A stretch of 64,000 nt of DNA from Limnephilus marmoratus. Taxonomy: Eukaryota; Arthropoda; Insecta; Trichoptera; Limnephilidae. Shown here piece by piece: positions 32,700 through 43,014 of the stretch (position 1 is its first letter; every line of letters begins with the position of its first letter). The translations under genes and the position numbers were made by a program. Under the pieces are notes generated by a model. The model worked only from the letters and a program-made list of their open reading frames with translations. It was not told the DNA's origin and did no database searches. The stretch is from contig OU862908.1 in assembly GCA_917880885.1 (NCBI GenBank), forward strand, positions 8,158,501 to 8,222,500, in the 5' to 3' direction.

Positions 32700-33119
32700 T
32701 GTTCAGATAGTGACCTGCGTTGTTACAACTCATCCAGTTTAACATCCCTTCCCGTAGGGTTCGAAATAATGAATTGCTGTTCCTCAATCAACATTCTACT
32801 AATTATGGATACCATTCTCCCTTATCCAGAATGTCGAGACTTGTCAACGCAAGTCAATGCCATTGATATATATATCTCTATGGTCAAAGCATTGTTTTTT
32901 TTGGTGTAAAACTAAATGACTTTCGGCAGTCGATACGCAATATTTAAATGCTTCTTCATGCTTTGACTTGTAGTGTCTCTGTATGTACTTTTTATATTTT
33001 ATATTGTCATTGCTATTAATTTTTATGTGCTCTCCCTTCACTGTCATCTCTGTTTTTTATTCGTGTTATTATTATGTTTTTAATGGTCTGTTGTCCGTAA
33101 ATTAATAAATACATAAATA
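32700..33119 (+). mobile_element. LINE C-terminal fragment, opposite orientation to its relative
   Basis: The plus strand reads LLQLIQFNIPSRRVRNNELL, then FLNQHSTNYGYHSPLSRMSR, over about 32,733-32,850. The nucleotide sequence is the inverted copy of 31,434-31,600. The 3' UTR holds AATGGTCTGTTGTCCGTAAA and ends TAATAAATACATAAATAA at 33,119, the same terminus as the 30.8-32.0-kb copy. So two members of one LINE family sit head to head. Reading frame damaged. Confidence 0.75.
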
Positions 33120-33300
33120 ACTCTGCCATAGGTCACCCCAAGTGGTTCGCTACGTTTGGTGATTAAGCTGAGGTGCCTGGGTTCATGAGGTGAGGTTTGT
33201 CCAAGTCTTGCCGTCGATACTGCTGCGATACTGATGTCCACCTGCTGCGTGGCGGGCAGGATCGAGAGAGACTGGTTGAGGGAGATCGTTATCCTCCAGC
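33119..33300 (-). repeat. unclassified repeat G, copy 7
   Basis: Directly abuts the LINE tail. CTCTGCCATAGGTCACCCCA, AGTGGTTCGCTACGTTTGGT and CAGGATCGAGAGAGACTGGT are the family 3' blocks in minus orientation. Confidence 0.65.
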
Positions 33301-33790
33301 TAGAAAAAAATATTATATATCATAGAGACCTGTTTTTGAGTGTTTAATTGGGTTATATAATCTTGATAGTATTGCGCTAGGGTGGTATTACCAGGGTGTT
33401 TCGTAGAATAATATCCCATAATAAAGCAAATTGATGTTGGTTGTTGCGTTTCAGGTCTCCAAATCAGTTCTGATGACGGGAACTATAAGGGCTGACGATA
33501 CGAAAAAGAACGAAGCGTTACAAACTTCAACATCCTATCAAACAAACAAAAAACATGCGACTACCTTGAAGACCTTAAACTCTAAACATCTCAATACTAG
33601 AGAGAAGGAAGTAACACCTTCTTGAGTTTTCCCAAGGTTCAGTGCCCTTTATTACCCGCTAACCTGTGTTTCAAGATAACAGTGTATTGTAGACGTAGAT
33701 AACCCTGGGCCCGACTTAATGTTTATATAACTAAAGAATTACAATGAGGTAACACAAAATAATATTTTGGCTCCTCATATTAATGATATT
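33300..33790. other. intergenic, no recognised gene
   Basis: A 64-codon frame (33,431-33,625) contains TTCTGATGACGGGAACTAT-type sequence, which superficially resembles the hairpins elsewhere in the window but lacks the closing stem and GAAAC. No feature claimed. Confidence 0.3.
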
Positions 33791-34690
33791 TATGGTGACC
33801 CCGCAGTTGAACTCCTGACAGTTGGCCCTCCGAAAATATAATTATTATAAAATTATATTTTTTCGTGCATTATTTACCATTTTAAAAACCAAAATAGTCA
33901 CTTAATATTGAAAATGCCTTCAATATTAAGTGACTATGGTTATCAAACGAATTTATTTACAGTGTTTTTTTTGTACTTATCATCATCACTATTGGCTCTA
34001 CAACCCCTGGTGGGTCTTAGCCTCCTCAAGGATTTTCCTCCACTCATCTCGGTTTTGTACCAGCTCTCTCCAGTTTAGAAGCTCCAAGATAGATATGTCT
34101 TTGAGGACGTTGTCGCTCCATCTTAGTCTTGGTCTTCCCAGGCTCCGTCGCCCTATTGGTCATGAGTTCAGCAGGGATTTTGGTGCTTGATGCTCGGTCA
34201 TTCTCTCCACATGACCCAGCCACTGAAGTCTTCCCAGTTTTATAAATTTTGCGACGTTTAGCTCCTTAAACAAAGTATAGAGCTCATTGTTTTAACGTCT
34301 GCGCCAAAATCCATTTACTAGATAGAACCGATCCGAAGATGCGCCTCAATTTTTTTCTTTCAAAAACGTCCAGTGCTCACTCATTCCTCTTAGTTAGTAC
34401 CCAAGTCTCAGTTGCGTACGTAAGTACTGGTCTGATAAGTGTTTTGTACACTAATATCTTCGTGTTTCTGGACAGCAGTCTGGTTTTTAATTGGTTTTGT
34501 AGGCGGAAATAACAGTGATTTGCGTTCACTATGCGCTTCTGGATCTCCTCTGTGGTATTAGTACCTTTTTGTACTTATATGCTGATATATATAGTATACA
34601 GACAAGTAGTTATATCCTTTATTCATTTGAATGAAAATATTCTTCATACTTTTGTTACTTGGCGGTACATCCTCTCTGCACACCCCTTCG
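33790..34690. mobile_element. MITE-like element C, copy 2, split by an RTE LINE
   Basis: The left part ATGGTGACCCCGCAGTTGAA to TTTATTTACAGTG, and the right part from about 34,579 (CTGATATATATAGTATACAG, CTTGGCGGTACATCCTCTCT, GCACACCCCTT), follow copy 1 (10,000-10,373) in order. The break coincides exactly with the LINE insertion and its TSD. After about 34,690 the sequence passes into repeat B. Confidence 0.65.
33968..34578 (-). mobile_element. 5'-truncated RTE-like LINE with 13-bp TSD
   Basis: The insert is 33,981-34,565. TTTTTGTACTTAT occurs perfectly at 33,968-33,980 and 34,566-34,578. The minus strand reads NTTEEIQKRIVNANHCYFRL, then LVYKTLIRPVLTYATETWVL with TKRNE, a stop, and further on RRSLGRPRLRWSDNVLKDIS and NRDEWRKILEEAKTHQGL before a stop at 33,998. 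The block YKTLIRPVLTYATETW, the GRPRxRW motif, and a 3' UTR of about 15 bp with an ATGATG tail are characteristic of RTE-like elements. Dead: internal stops. Confidence 0.88.
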
Positions 34691-35150
34691 GGGTCCTTTA
34701 CCATTCGTTCCCCTTCCGCCTCCCCTTCCTCGCCCACGTCCCCTTCCCTTCAAGTGTTCCCACTCCGCCTTTTCCGCCTTCCCTCTCCCCACTCCCCTCC
34801 CGCTTCCAGCATCCCGCGAACCCCCCTCCCGAATTCCTCCCCCCCTACCGCAATCCATTCATACAGTCCCGGTACATTCAGTTTTCAAACAGCTCGCGTA
34901 CCACCTATTCCAATTTCTTATACAAATTTCATAATGCCAGAGCTCACTATTATATATAGAAATCATTGCGGGCATGCACACAACAAATCCTAAAAGTTTC
35001 ATCGCAATCGGATGAATGGTACGCATAATTTCGTGACCCCAGAACTCACTATTGCATATAGAAACCATCGCGGGCAAGCGCACATTAAATCCCCAAAGTT
35101 TCATCGCAATCGGATGAATGGTTTAGCGACGCATAGGCATCTCATATACA
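34690..35150 (+). repeat. pyrimidine-tract repeat B, copy 3
   Basis: The tract at about 34,700-34,860 (CATTCGTTCCCCTTCCGCCT and on) is followed by TACAAATTTCATAATGCCAG, AGCTCACTATTATATATAGA, then TTTCATCGCAATCGGATGAA. That last block appears twice (34,996 and 35,099) with ~103-bp spacing, a local duplication. Confidence 0.65.
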
Positions 35151-35700
35151 TACTCCCAAGCAAGCATATTTTGATTTTTACACATTTATCTTATATATAT
35201 TTACACAAGATAAATATATTTTATATATTTATCTTATTTATCTATACATACATGCACGTAGTTTTATTTTCAAATACCCCAGCTTTCGTTGTTCCACCGC
35301 CAAGGACCTATTGATTACAGATGAAGGTATGGTCTTCAAAACTTGATGGCTTTGAACTCTAATAAAGTTGTTTATACAAAGCGAGGTGATCAATTAAAGA
35401 ACATAATACATATATTATATTATGTTTATACGTTCTATCGTACACGTAGGCATATCAAGAAAAGTTGTGTAGGCTGAGTCATAAAAGGTGTAAATTTTAT
35501 TTTTATTTAGTAACAATACATTTATTTTTATTACATTTTTATATCAACGTGTATACATATCTAAAATAGAAAATATCTATACGTAGTCCTCCTCACTAGA
35601 AGATCCTGTGCCGAGGAGGACTATGCTTTGGATAAGTTTTCAGTGACTTCTATGGTTTAACTTCATTGTTCGGATAAGGTTTTCCAGAAACTTCTATGAA
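35150..35700. other. intergenic, AT-rich
   Basis: Repeated TTATCTTATTTAT-type low complexity at about 35,180-35,250, and an inverted pair at 35,583-35,627 (GTAGTCCTCCTC against GAGGAGGACTA). No coding signal. Confidence 0.35.
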
Positions 35701-35708
35701 GATTTTCA

Positions 35709-35911
35709 TTATTTGTTTTTGGGGTGTTATGCCGTGTTGCGCTACCTCCTTCTTTAGCCAACGTTTCGGACATCGTTGCAGTGTCCATCATCAGGGCAGA
35801 TCCGGTCGATGTGTGCCGGATCTGCCCTGATGATGGACACTGCAACGATGTCCGAAACGTTGGATAAAGAAGGAGGTAGCGCAACACGACATAACACCCT
35901 AAAACAAATAA
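35709..35911. mobile_element. ~200-bp near-perfect palindrome with ribozyme-like core
   Basis: The left arm 35,709-35,805 and right arm 35,816-35,911 are inverted copies with a handful of mismatches and a 10-base loop. Each arm includes GTTGCGCTACCTCCTTC, AGCCAACGTTTCGGACATCG and CATCATCAGGGCAGATCCGG. On the plus strand 35,827-35,858 reads CTGATGA, T, GGACA, nine-base loop, TGTCC, GAAAC. Related copies lie at 4,150-4,790 (split), 40,924-41,076 and 61,950-62,030 (one arm). It lies directly 3' of a LINE tail on the minus strand. Confidence 0.8.
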
Positions 35912-35929
35912 CAAAAATCCTTTTGGCCG

Positions 35930-36180
35930 TGAAAATCTTAAAACGTATCTTCTTTGACGATGATTTAAATATACTTATAAGTTCATTTTCTGATAGTTCC
36001 TTCAGCCAACATTTAATGTCCTTAATGTAGCTATTTTTTGTTTTAATTTGTTTGATACTAAGTGGGAGTTTGTTATATAACTTTACTGCTAAAAATTCCG
36101 AACTTCTTTGTCCAAATCAAGAGTTACACTTTGTTATATTAAGCATGTCTGTTTGTTTGGCTCTGGTTTTATGAGCATAA
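35930..36180 (-). pseudogene. LINE RT C-terminal remnant next to the palindrome
   Basis: The minus strand from about 36,117 reads FGQRSSEFLAVKLYNKLPLS, then IKQIKTKNSYIKDIKCWLKE and LSENELISIFKSSSKKIR. This is the terminal FxxxKLYNKLP block of a CR1/L2-like RT. On the minus strand the palindrome lies ~20 bp downstream, and the linking sequence (TTAAGATTTTCACGGCC) also precedes the palindrome arms at 4.1 and 61.9 kb. The palindrome may therefore belong to this LINE's 3' end. Confidence 0.72.
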
Positions 36181-36439
36181 TACACTAAGTCGGAGATTAG
36201 ACGAAAAGGCCGTAAAAAGCAAACATACTTTATTGAAATATAAAAAGATAAAAATATTAATACATAACGAAACATTAATAAAAAATTTCAACAAAGCAAA
36301 AGTAGGTATTTTTTGCAATTTGGGCGTTCAATATTTCACCAATTTACGCAAACTGCTAAAATTGATTATAAAAAACTTAATGTGTTTTCAAACAGTTCAA
36401 TATCCTGTCTCCTGTTTTTTTTAGATATTTCTGGATTTC

Positions 36440-37000
36440 TGTCTATTTTTTAAAAAGTACCAAAAATCGTAACCGATATATAACGTGACCATTTATTTTT
36501 CCCCCAAACCGGGACACCGAAAAAAAGGTAGGTACTTAATAATAATAATAATAAATTTGAACAACTTATATAGCGCTGTTTTCGAGAAAAATCGCCCCAG
36601 GAGCGCTGTACAAAAGAGGCTAGATTATAATTCATCTTGCGGCTACCAATCGCATGGACGATTGGAATTCTAGATCCTTGTTCAAAATTGAAAGAGGTTT
36701 TTCTTTACCAAGAAATAAAGCAATGTGTTATTTGACTAAAATTAGCATGGATTTTACGAGTGAATTTACTTGACTATGTAGGTAGGAGGCTAGATCACAA
36801 CTCGTCTTGTAGCTACCAAGCGCATGGATTATTGGAATTTTAGCCCTTTAATAAATTCAATAAAATATCTATATTATAAACTTGGCTCACACTTTCATTC
36901 AATACAATAAGGAACTCTAGTGAAAAATATTCTGACCTTACAAAAATATGTTCATATAGACTAGACCAATAAACGCTGATTCTGAATATATAAGTTTTAT
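36440..37000. other. dispersed fragments, no gene
   Basis: 36,565-36,612 (TATAGCGCTGTTTTCGAGAA, GAGCGCTGTACAA) is repeated at 44,042-44,088. AGGCTAGATNA(T/C)AA, AAGCGCATGGA and TTGGAATT occur twice, ~170 bp apart (about 36,618 and 36,787), a local duplication. No coding evidence. Confidence 0.4.
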
Positions 37001-37214
37001 GTAATAATATTAAACGCAGAGTTCTTAAAAAATTATTAAAAAGTCCATTTTTAATCGGGTCCTAAAAACACGCCGTCAAGGTGACGTCACTGTTCGACGT
37101 GTCGTGACGTCACCGTAAAGTCATTGTATGGGAATGTATTATATGACACAAGCCACCGTATTAATTTATTAGTTTATTTACATACTGTTTATAGAGATTT
37201 AGTGGTTGTGTTTA

Positions 37215-37248
37215 TTGAAACATTATTTAGGCCTAAATAATGTTTCAA
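37215..37248. repeat. 34-bp perfect palindrome
   Basis: Centred on AGG/CCT; the left arm is TTGAAACATTATTTAGG, the right arm its exact complement. No loop. Not repeated elsewhere in the window that I noticed. Confidence 0.85.
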
Positions 37249-37395
37249 AAATAAAGGTATCTCTTATTAGTTTATCTCTATTATTGAAAATATTCAAAAA
37301 CCACTGCACAAAAAAATAGTAATGCTATTTCTAGGGAGAATACTTCGAACAACGGACTTCAAAATGGCGGCAGTAGATCAGCTGATTGCCCGATC

Positions 37396-37595
37396 CTATA
37401 CTAACTTTTCAGGAGTGATGACGTCACACGATTCACAATACATACGGTGGTTTTGGGGGAGTCTTGAAAAATTAAAACTTTGACAATTATTTTAACTATT
37501 AAAACTAACTCTATAAATAAAAATAAAAATGCAGTTATTTAAGCTAGAAGGTCATTATTCATTAAAAAAAATGGACTGGAGTTCTCTATTGATTA
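37396..37595. repeat. dispersed repeat E, copy 1
   Basis: GTGATGACGTCACACGATTC, ACGGTGGTTTTGGGGGAGTC, ATTAAAACTTTGACAA and GGACTGGAGTTCT are found in reverse order and orientation at 47,497-47,690. Probably one end of a larger DNA element whose left end I could not fix. TGACGTCA-type sites occur three times nearby (37,081; 37,104; 37,418). Confidence 0.55.
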
Positions 37596-37689
37596 GATAG
37601 TTTAATATTTTTTCATGGCATTTTAGGGTTAGTTATTTTATATATTTATGTATTTCAATATTACCAGTATGTTTGTGAAGGCGCATAAC

Positions 37690-37810
37690 ACTTTTTTTTC
37701 GAAAACGGGACATTTTGGCGCCCCGAAGCTGTGTTCGGGGACAGAAAACTGTGTTCGCTGCCTGAAAACGGAACTGTCCCGGTGAAAACAGGACGTCTGG
37801 TCACCTTAGA
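37690..37810. other. possible DNA-transposon right end
   Basis: Ends GAAAACAGGACGTCTGGTCA then CCTTA. A GTGACCANTTATTTTTCCCC and CCGGGACACCG stretch at 36,485-36,520 looks like a diverged inverted partner. Boundaries and superfamily not established. Confidence 0.3.
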
Positions 37811-37833
37811 CATACATGATATTAAATTAAAAC

Positions 37834-38200
37834 AATAAAAAAATCGATCAGCTTAAATTCGAAGAATGCGATCATCACCGCCATGACTTCCTGGATGGAA
37901 TCTCCCCTGATGACCCTCTGGAGACGGGAGACGATGAAATACCCTCCGTAAACACCTATTTACATTCATTTTAGTGTTTGATACATACATAATTCTTTTT
38001 TCTCAGTTTCATTTTTCATGCTTATTCGTTTATTTTATTTAATTTATGTGTTGTTATTTACTTTTTACCTTAACTTATTATTTATCTTTTTTTTGTTATT
38101 TTTTTTGTTACTTTACATTATGGAATGTATTGCATTGCACTTCCCCTGCACACATTCTGGAATAAACTTATATTATTATTATTAAATAAAATGAAAGATT
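37834..38200 (+). pseudogene. unidentified 3' coding end with polyadenylation signal
   Basis: A 46-codon frame without start reads NKKIDQLKFEECDHHRHDFL, DGISPDDPLETGDDEIPSVN, then TYLHSF and a stop at 37,972-37,974. The composition is acidic and unlike the surrounding noise. About 190 bp of AT-rich 3' UTR follow, then GGAATAAACTTA (signal at 38,161) and (ATT)n AAATAAA. This looks like the 3' end of a retroelement or a retrocopy. I do not recognise the protein. Confidence 0.4.
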
Positions 38201-39560
38201 TTAGAGTGATTCTACTATTCACACAAAATATTTATTATTGTAAAAACGTCAACTGTGGTGAATTGGATACCGAATGACAACAACATAATATGATTGCGAA
38301 GCAAAACTGTAAATCAATATAAAGCGTAAGCAGGGTTTTTGTTTTCCTTTTTCAAATAAAAAAAGTATTAAAACATCAGCGTTTCGTACACAAGTCCAAA
38401 GGAAAATGCTCGAATATTCTAATAATGTACGTGCATGTATGCCATCATACTTCCGTAGTATGTAGTTCTTTGTGATTCTTTCATCATTCTCATCAGTGAT
38501 TCATTTCACAAGTCACAGTAAAGTAAAGTTAGTTCCTTACGCCGCGATTGTCTTTGTTCCCGCGTGTTTACATCGCTGAATAAAGCTACGTATCGTGTAT
38601 TGAAATATGAAACTTTGCATACAAAAGCAGTAAAATATTACTTGAGGAAGTAAGCACCCTCATACGATAAAAAAAACATTAGCAAGTGCAGAAGCACTAT
38701 CTTGTCGAGCGATTCTCTCACCTGGTTTCTCAATACGCGCAGATACCTCATCGTACAACCTTTCCCCCGTAGTTACAACTTTACAACTTTCAACCCATTT
38801 TTATTACCAAGGAAAGGAAAATTTTGCATGATAAAAACATGAAAGTAAGTCTTCTTCACACTACCTTCTTAATTACGATTATTTTTCGCAATTTTTTATT
38901 ATACTCATAATTTACTTCTTATATATAAAAATCTCGTGTCACGGTGTTTGTGGTCGCACTCCTCCGAAACGACTTGACCGATTTTTATGATTTTTTTTTA
39001 TGTATATTTGGTAGGTATGAGAATAGGTTAAGTTAAAGAATATTTAAAGTATATTTCATACCGCCAGGTGATTAGGGTAACTCTATCCAGAAAAGGAAAT
39101 TCTATTTTTCGACAATTTTTTTATTTTTGTTTTTTTTTTTATTTGGCGTCAAAAAATACCCATGACCTCAAATTTTAACCCTCCTGCTCCCACCCTCCCA
39201 TTTTTTAATCGCGATTTTAGTATTTTTGTACGAACAAATTTAACCGTCTTTCGTATTTCAAACAGAACGAAATTATTTATGTTGTTGAATGACAAATGGC
39301 GCTACGTCCGCCTCATCTAACTTTCATCCACACATGCGCAAGACATTCACGAGAAGGGTCGCGTCATTTTGATATTTCATCATGTTGGACTGACAAAAAT
39401 ATCGTACATTCAATTGCTCTTCGAAATTCATATTGATTTTCTTTATTTCGTTTTCCTACTTTAGTTGTTGTTTTTTGTTTTGTTTTTATCAGCGGTTATC
39501 GTCTACAGCACTCTGTCATAGATCCCATCCCCACACACTTACAATAACATTCGTAATTTT
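38200..39560. other. intergenic with one widespread insect repeat fragment
   Basis: 38,929-39,000 (AAAAATCTCGTGTCACGGTG, CTCCTCCGAAACGACTTGAC, CGATTTTTATG) resembles a motif common in insect genomic repeats. This is recognised from memory of such sequences, and the class is not asserted. No gene in the rest. Confidence 0.4.
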
Positions 39561-40250
39561 TTATTTAACAACCAAAATATTCACTAGAAATAATTTATAT
39601 CGCAGAACAATAACAAATAATTTAAAAACCGCCATCACCATTTACAATTCAATTATTGCTCCACACTTCAACTACTGTTCAAGTATCCTTTTCCTTTGTA
39701 ATGAAAGAGAACAGAATAAATTTCAAATTCTCCAAAACAGAGCAATGCGAATAATACTCCGAAGAAATAGATTTTCAAAAATAATTAAAATGTTAAAGGA
39801 ACTTAATTGGTTAACAGTGAAACAAATACTGACCTTGAACACGTTGATATTTATTCACAAAATATTAAACAACATGTTACCAAAATACTTCACAAATAAA
39901 ATCGTATACAATAAGGACATTCACAGACATTACACAAGGACTTGCAAGGAAATAAGATTAAACAAAAAGGACAAAACGAATACGCAAAACAGTCTGCTGT
40001 ACAAAGGAATTAAGTTATATAACACACTACCAGAAACTCTTAAGTCCTCACCAATTGAAAAGTTCAAGATGGATTGTAGGAGCTACATAAAACAAAAACA
40101 AAAAATTTTGTGATTTCAAAAATTTTTGTGAATTTAAAATATTATAATTAAAAAAACTGCAATATGAAATATTATAATCAATTAGAAATTTGTAAACTTA
40201 AATGTACAAATTACTAAAATAAAATTCAAATAAAAATAAAAAAAAATACA
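39560..40250 (+). pseudogene. LINE RT C-terminal domain (long open remnant)
   Basis: The uninterrupted frame to the stop at 40,111-40,113 reads LKTAITIYNSIIAPHFNYCS, SILFLCNEREQNKFQILQNR, AMRIILRRNR, then LTLNTLIFIHKILNNMLPKY, LYKGIKLYNTLPETLKSSPI. This is the thumb and tail of a CR1/L2-like reverse transcriptase (NYCSSIL, LQNRAMRIIL, YKGIKLYNTLP). The 5' ~45 codons of the open frame (39,433-39,560) are unrelated low-complexity sequence, so the methionine at 39,433 is not a real start. An A-rich 3' UTR ends about 40,250. Confidence 0.85.
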
Positions 40251-40259
40251 TTTTCACTC

Positions 40260-40920
40260 CTCTAAACAGCAATTCTGTGACTCTGTTTTTATCAGAAGCG
40301 GTAAACTAATTCTATTTACATTATTCTGGTTAAAAAAAATATAATTTTCACCTTTACAATTCCCAGCCCTCAATAATTATGTATTTACTAAAAACAATTT
40401 CATCTATAAAATATGTTGGCATTTGGTTATTCATAATTTATAGTATAAAAATTAACACTTTATTATAGCAGTCTATTTTTATGGCAATCCAGTTGAGCTC
40501 TTTCCTCATTTAATTCATTTTTGCATATTTGCCTTTCCTTAGTAGATATAAAACATGACATAGTTTTGAATAATTTCTTGTTTGTTTAGGTTTACTTCAT
40601 TGACCAAAATGTACATGTGGAGCAACTATAATTAAAAAAAGAGTTCTGATGGTTTCTATTTAGCAAATTTTTTAGTATTCCAAGAAAAGATGGTTTTTCA
40701 TATCTTTTTTAGTACATGTTCAAAATTTGGCGTTAACGTTAGTTTGGAATCCAATATTACATTATAGGTATTTGATGTCATTTCGTTTTTCAATTATTTC
40801 ATAATCTTTCGTCAAATTTAACATTGTGTTTTGCCTTAAGTTTTTTGGCCTTTAATTTTTTTATTTCCACATATTTTATTTTGTTCACGCCCAGTTTTAA
40901 CTTGTTTATTTTCTACCCTG
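40260..40920. other. intergenic, AT-rich
   Basis: No supportable coding or repeat feature. Possibly decayed LINE DNA, given the remnants on both sides. Confidence 0.3.
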
Positions 40921-40923
40921 ATT

Positions 40924-41076
40924 TATTTTTGGGGTATGTGTTGCGCTAGCTTCTTCTTTAGCCAACGTTTCGAATAGCATTAAAGTGTCCTTCATCTGGG
41001 GAGATGTGTAATGATGATGGATACTGTGATGGAGTACGAAACGTTGACTAGAGAAGGAGGTAACGCAACAATAAAT
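40924..41076. mobile_element. palindromic repeat, diverged copy
   Basis: Left arm TGTTGCGCTAGCTTCTTCTT, TAGCCAACGTTTCG; right arm ACGAAACGTTGACTAGAGAA, GGAGGTAACGCAACA. The central stem has drifted (CATTAAAGTGTCCTTCATCT against GATGATGGATACTGTGATGG), so the CTGATGA core is lost. It interrupts the decayed minus-strand LINE RT that spans it. Confidence 0.65.
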
Positions 41077-41099
41077 CACGATAGTATCTACTTTAGATT

Positions 41100-41715
41100 G
41101 TGAACATCTGAAATTATAATTTTTTATTTTCAGTTGTTTGCTATATTTTGTAAGTTTTCATTTATTTCGTCTATGTACTATTTACACGAAATATACTAAA
41201 TATAATGTCTGCGAATAGTCTAACATTAGAATGTTTTATGGTTTTAATTTAATTATATAATTTATGTGATTATAAATAAAATTGGGTCTAATACCGACCC
41301 TTGCGGAACGCCTGCGCTGTTTTCTATTGGTTTTGATCAAAGAGATTGAAATATAAGAGATAAGCTATCCGCAGTTTTTCTTGGTGGGACTGTGTTTCCT
41401 GGCGTTACCGATATTGTTAACCAATACTACTGCACACCTTAAAAAAATCAACTAAATTAACGAAATCTTTCCGTATTCAAACTATATTGTTAACCCTGTA
41501 CACAACGAATTCTTTCCACATTCAAACTATTCTCATTAGGTAGTTGTCCGCCGACAGTCATAGCATATCTCTTGTATTTCAATATCTTTAGTTTTGATTG
41601 AGAACTATCAACATTTGTTACCTGTTATGTTCCTCTGACATATTCTTTCACAAATAGGTTTGGAGCTATGTCAGAAAGACCTATATCTTCTAATTTTTCG
41701 AATCGTTTTTTTCCC
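41100..41715 (-). pseudogene. decayed LINE reverse transcriptase palm fragment
   Basis: The minus strand at about 41,340-41,278 reads PIENSAGVPQGSVLDPILFI, the RT motif GVPQGSVLGPxLF. Upstream (about 41,705-41,650) KLEDIGLSDIAPNLF resembles the KLxxxGI region before it. Between and after are stops and frameshifts. This and the 58-60-kb copy are the only places where palm motifs survive. Confidence 0.7.
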
Positions 41716-41719
41716 CTTT

Positions 41720-42825
41720 TTTATTGTTTCAAAGGTTCGTTTGAAATATAAGAATGCTGCAATAGTGATTTTTTGTGTATTCTTTCTTCCATGTATCTAT
41801 CAATCACACGGATCATATTATGTGCATCATATTATGTGATTGCTTGTCACATAATATGATGCTTTTCCGAGTTACCCAAAGAATTTTCTTTTTATTACAA
41901 TGATTTCTAGTACCTGTTCGTATTTTGGTAACATATTTATCGGTCCTAATTATAACTTTCGGAATCGGTATCACAATAGATGTTTCCACGTGTTTGGAAA
42001 ATTTCCACTTCTAATGATTAAATTCGGTTGGAGTTAATTAATATTATTTGCTACGAGGTGACCTCAACAACAACTTGCAATTGAATTGTTCGCACAAAAT
42101 AACATGTATTCTGTTTACTAGAAACCAGACATATGCTTTGTGCATACAAGTGAAGAATTTGAGTCCATTCAATTCGAAGAATTAAATTATTCATTTTATT
42201 GCTTCTGTTTTTGTTTGTTCGAAATTAATATTGATCAGCCGAAATGGAAAACTTGTGTACACGATGATATTGATGATTAATAAAAACAAAAATTATTGTT
42301 TAAATAAGCATATTATATTATTAAAATATTAATAAGTTTCGCTTAAGCCTACTAAACCACTTGGTTGTGTCTAACTGGCTCCATTAAAAAAACTGTTGAG
42401 AATATTTGTGTGTAAATTAATGGAGATTTTTGGCGAAGGCAGTTAATAGAAATTGGCATCAATGCAAAAGGAATTGTAACCACAAGCCACACTTTCCGTG
42501 GTTCGCAGTCCATAGTCCGTAGTCTGCACAGTCGGTTTAGGAAGATTTAAATTTTAATGCGCCTTTTTATCATACGTAATCGAGTGCTCGGCCGCAGCTG
42601 GAAAACATTCGCTGAGATCACCATTGAAGGACATTTGCGAAAATGTGTTGGCGTCGGCTGTTAGAATATTATTTGTCAGTAAATATAACAACTTGAAAAG
42701 CTTATGTAAAAGTGCTTACAATAGACTAAATAAACATTTTTCAGTGCAGAAATTCTGAGACTGACTACCATATGAATTCCTCTGCCCAGAACACTAATGA
42801 GGAAAATAATTATACCGGTCTGTGA
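41720..42825. other. intergenic with one stem-loop
   Basis: Perfect 16-bp inverted repeat GCATCATATTATGTGA at 41,824-41,839 and 41,847-41,862 with a 7-base loop. No gene signal. Confidence 0.4.
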
Positions 42826-42829
42826 ACAT

Positions 42830-42956
42830 TTTCAATCAACTACAAATGTATAATATTGTTACTGAGGCTGTTCAGGTAGGTGTAATAACTATATACAATT
42901 ACTATTCATATGTAAAAGCCCCTTAAAAGGGGCATTAGTAAATAAATAAATATTAT
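42830..42956 (+). mobile_element. LINE 3' tail, second copy
   Basis: GTAAAAGCCCCTTAAAAGGG then GCATTAGTAAATAAATAAA reproduces the hairpin plus TAAA tail at 569-602. Only the terminal ~100 bp is recognisable. Confidence 0.45.
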
Positions 42957-43014
42957 TTAAATTTTATTATTCTTCTTCATTGATTTGACGGGAATAACCT
43001 TCATAAAAAGATAG

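Noticed and set aside
33460..33530. Another CTGATGA hairpin (TTCTGATGACGGGAACT)
   Set aside because: The downstream sequence does not pair to close a stem before GAAA.
35709..35911. Canonical hammerhead ribozyme
   Set aside because: CUGAUGA and GAAA are present, but there is an extra unpaired base before stem II, and no proper stem I or a cleavage site in the required position. Kept only as a finding on a ribozyme-like motif.
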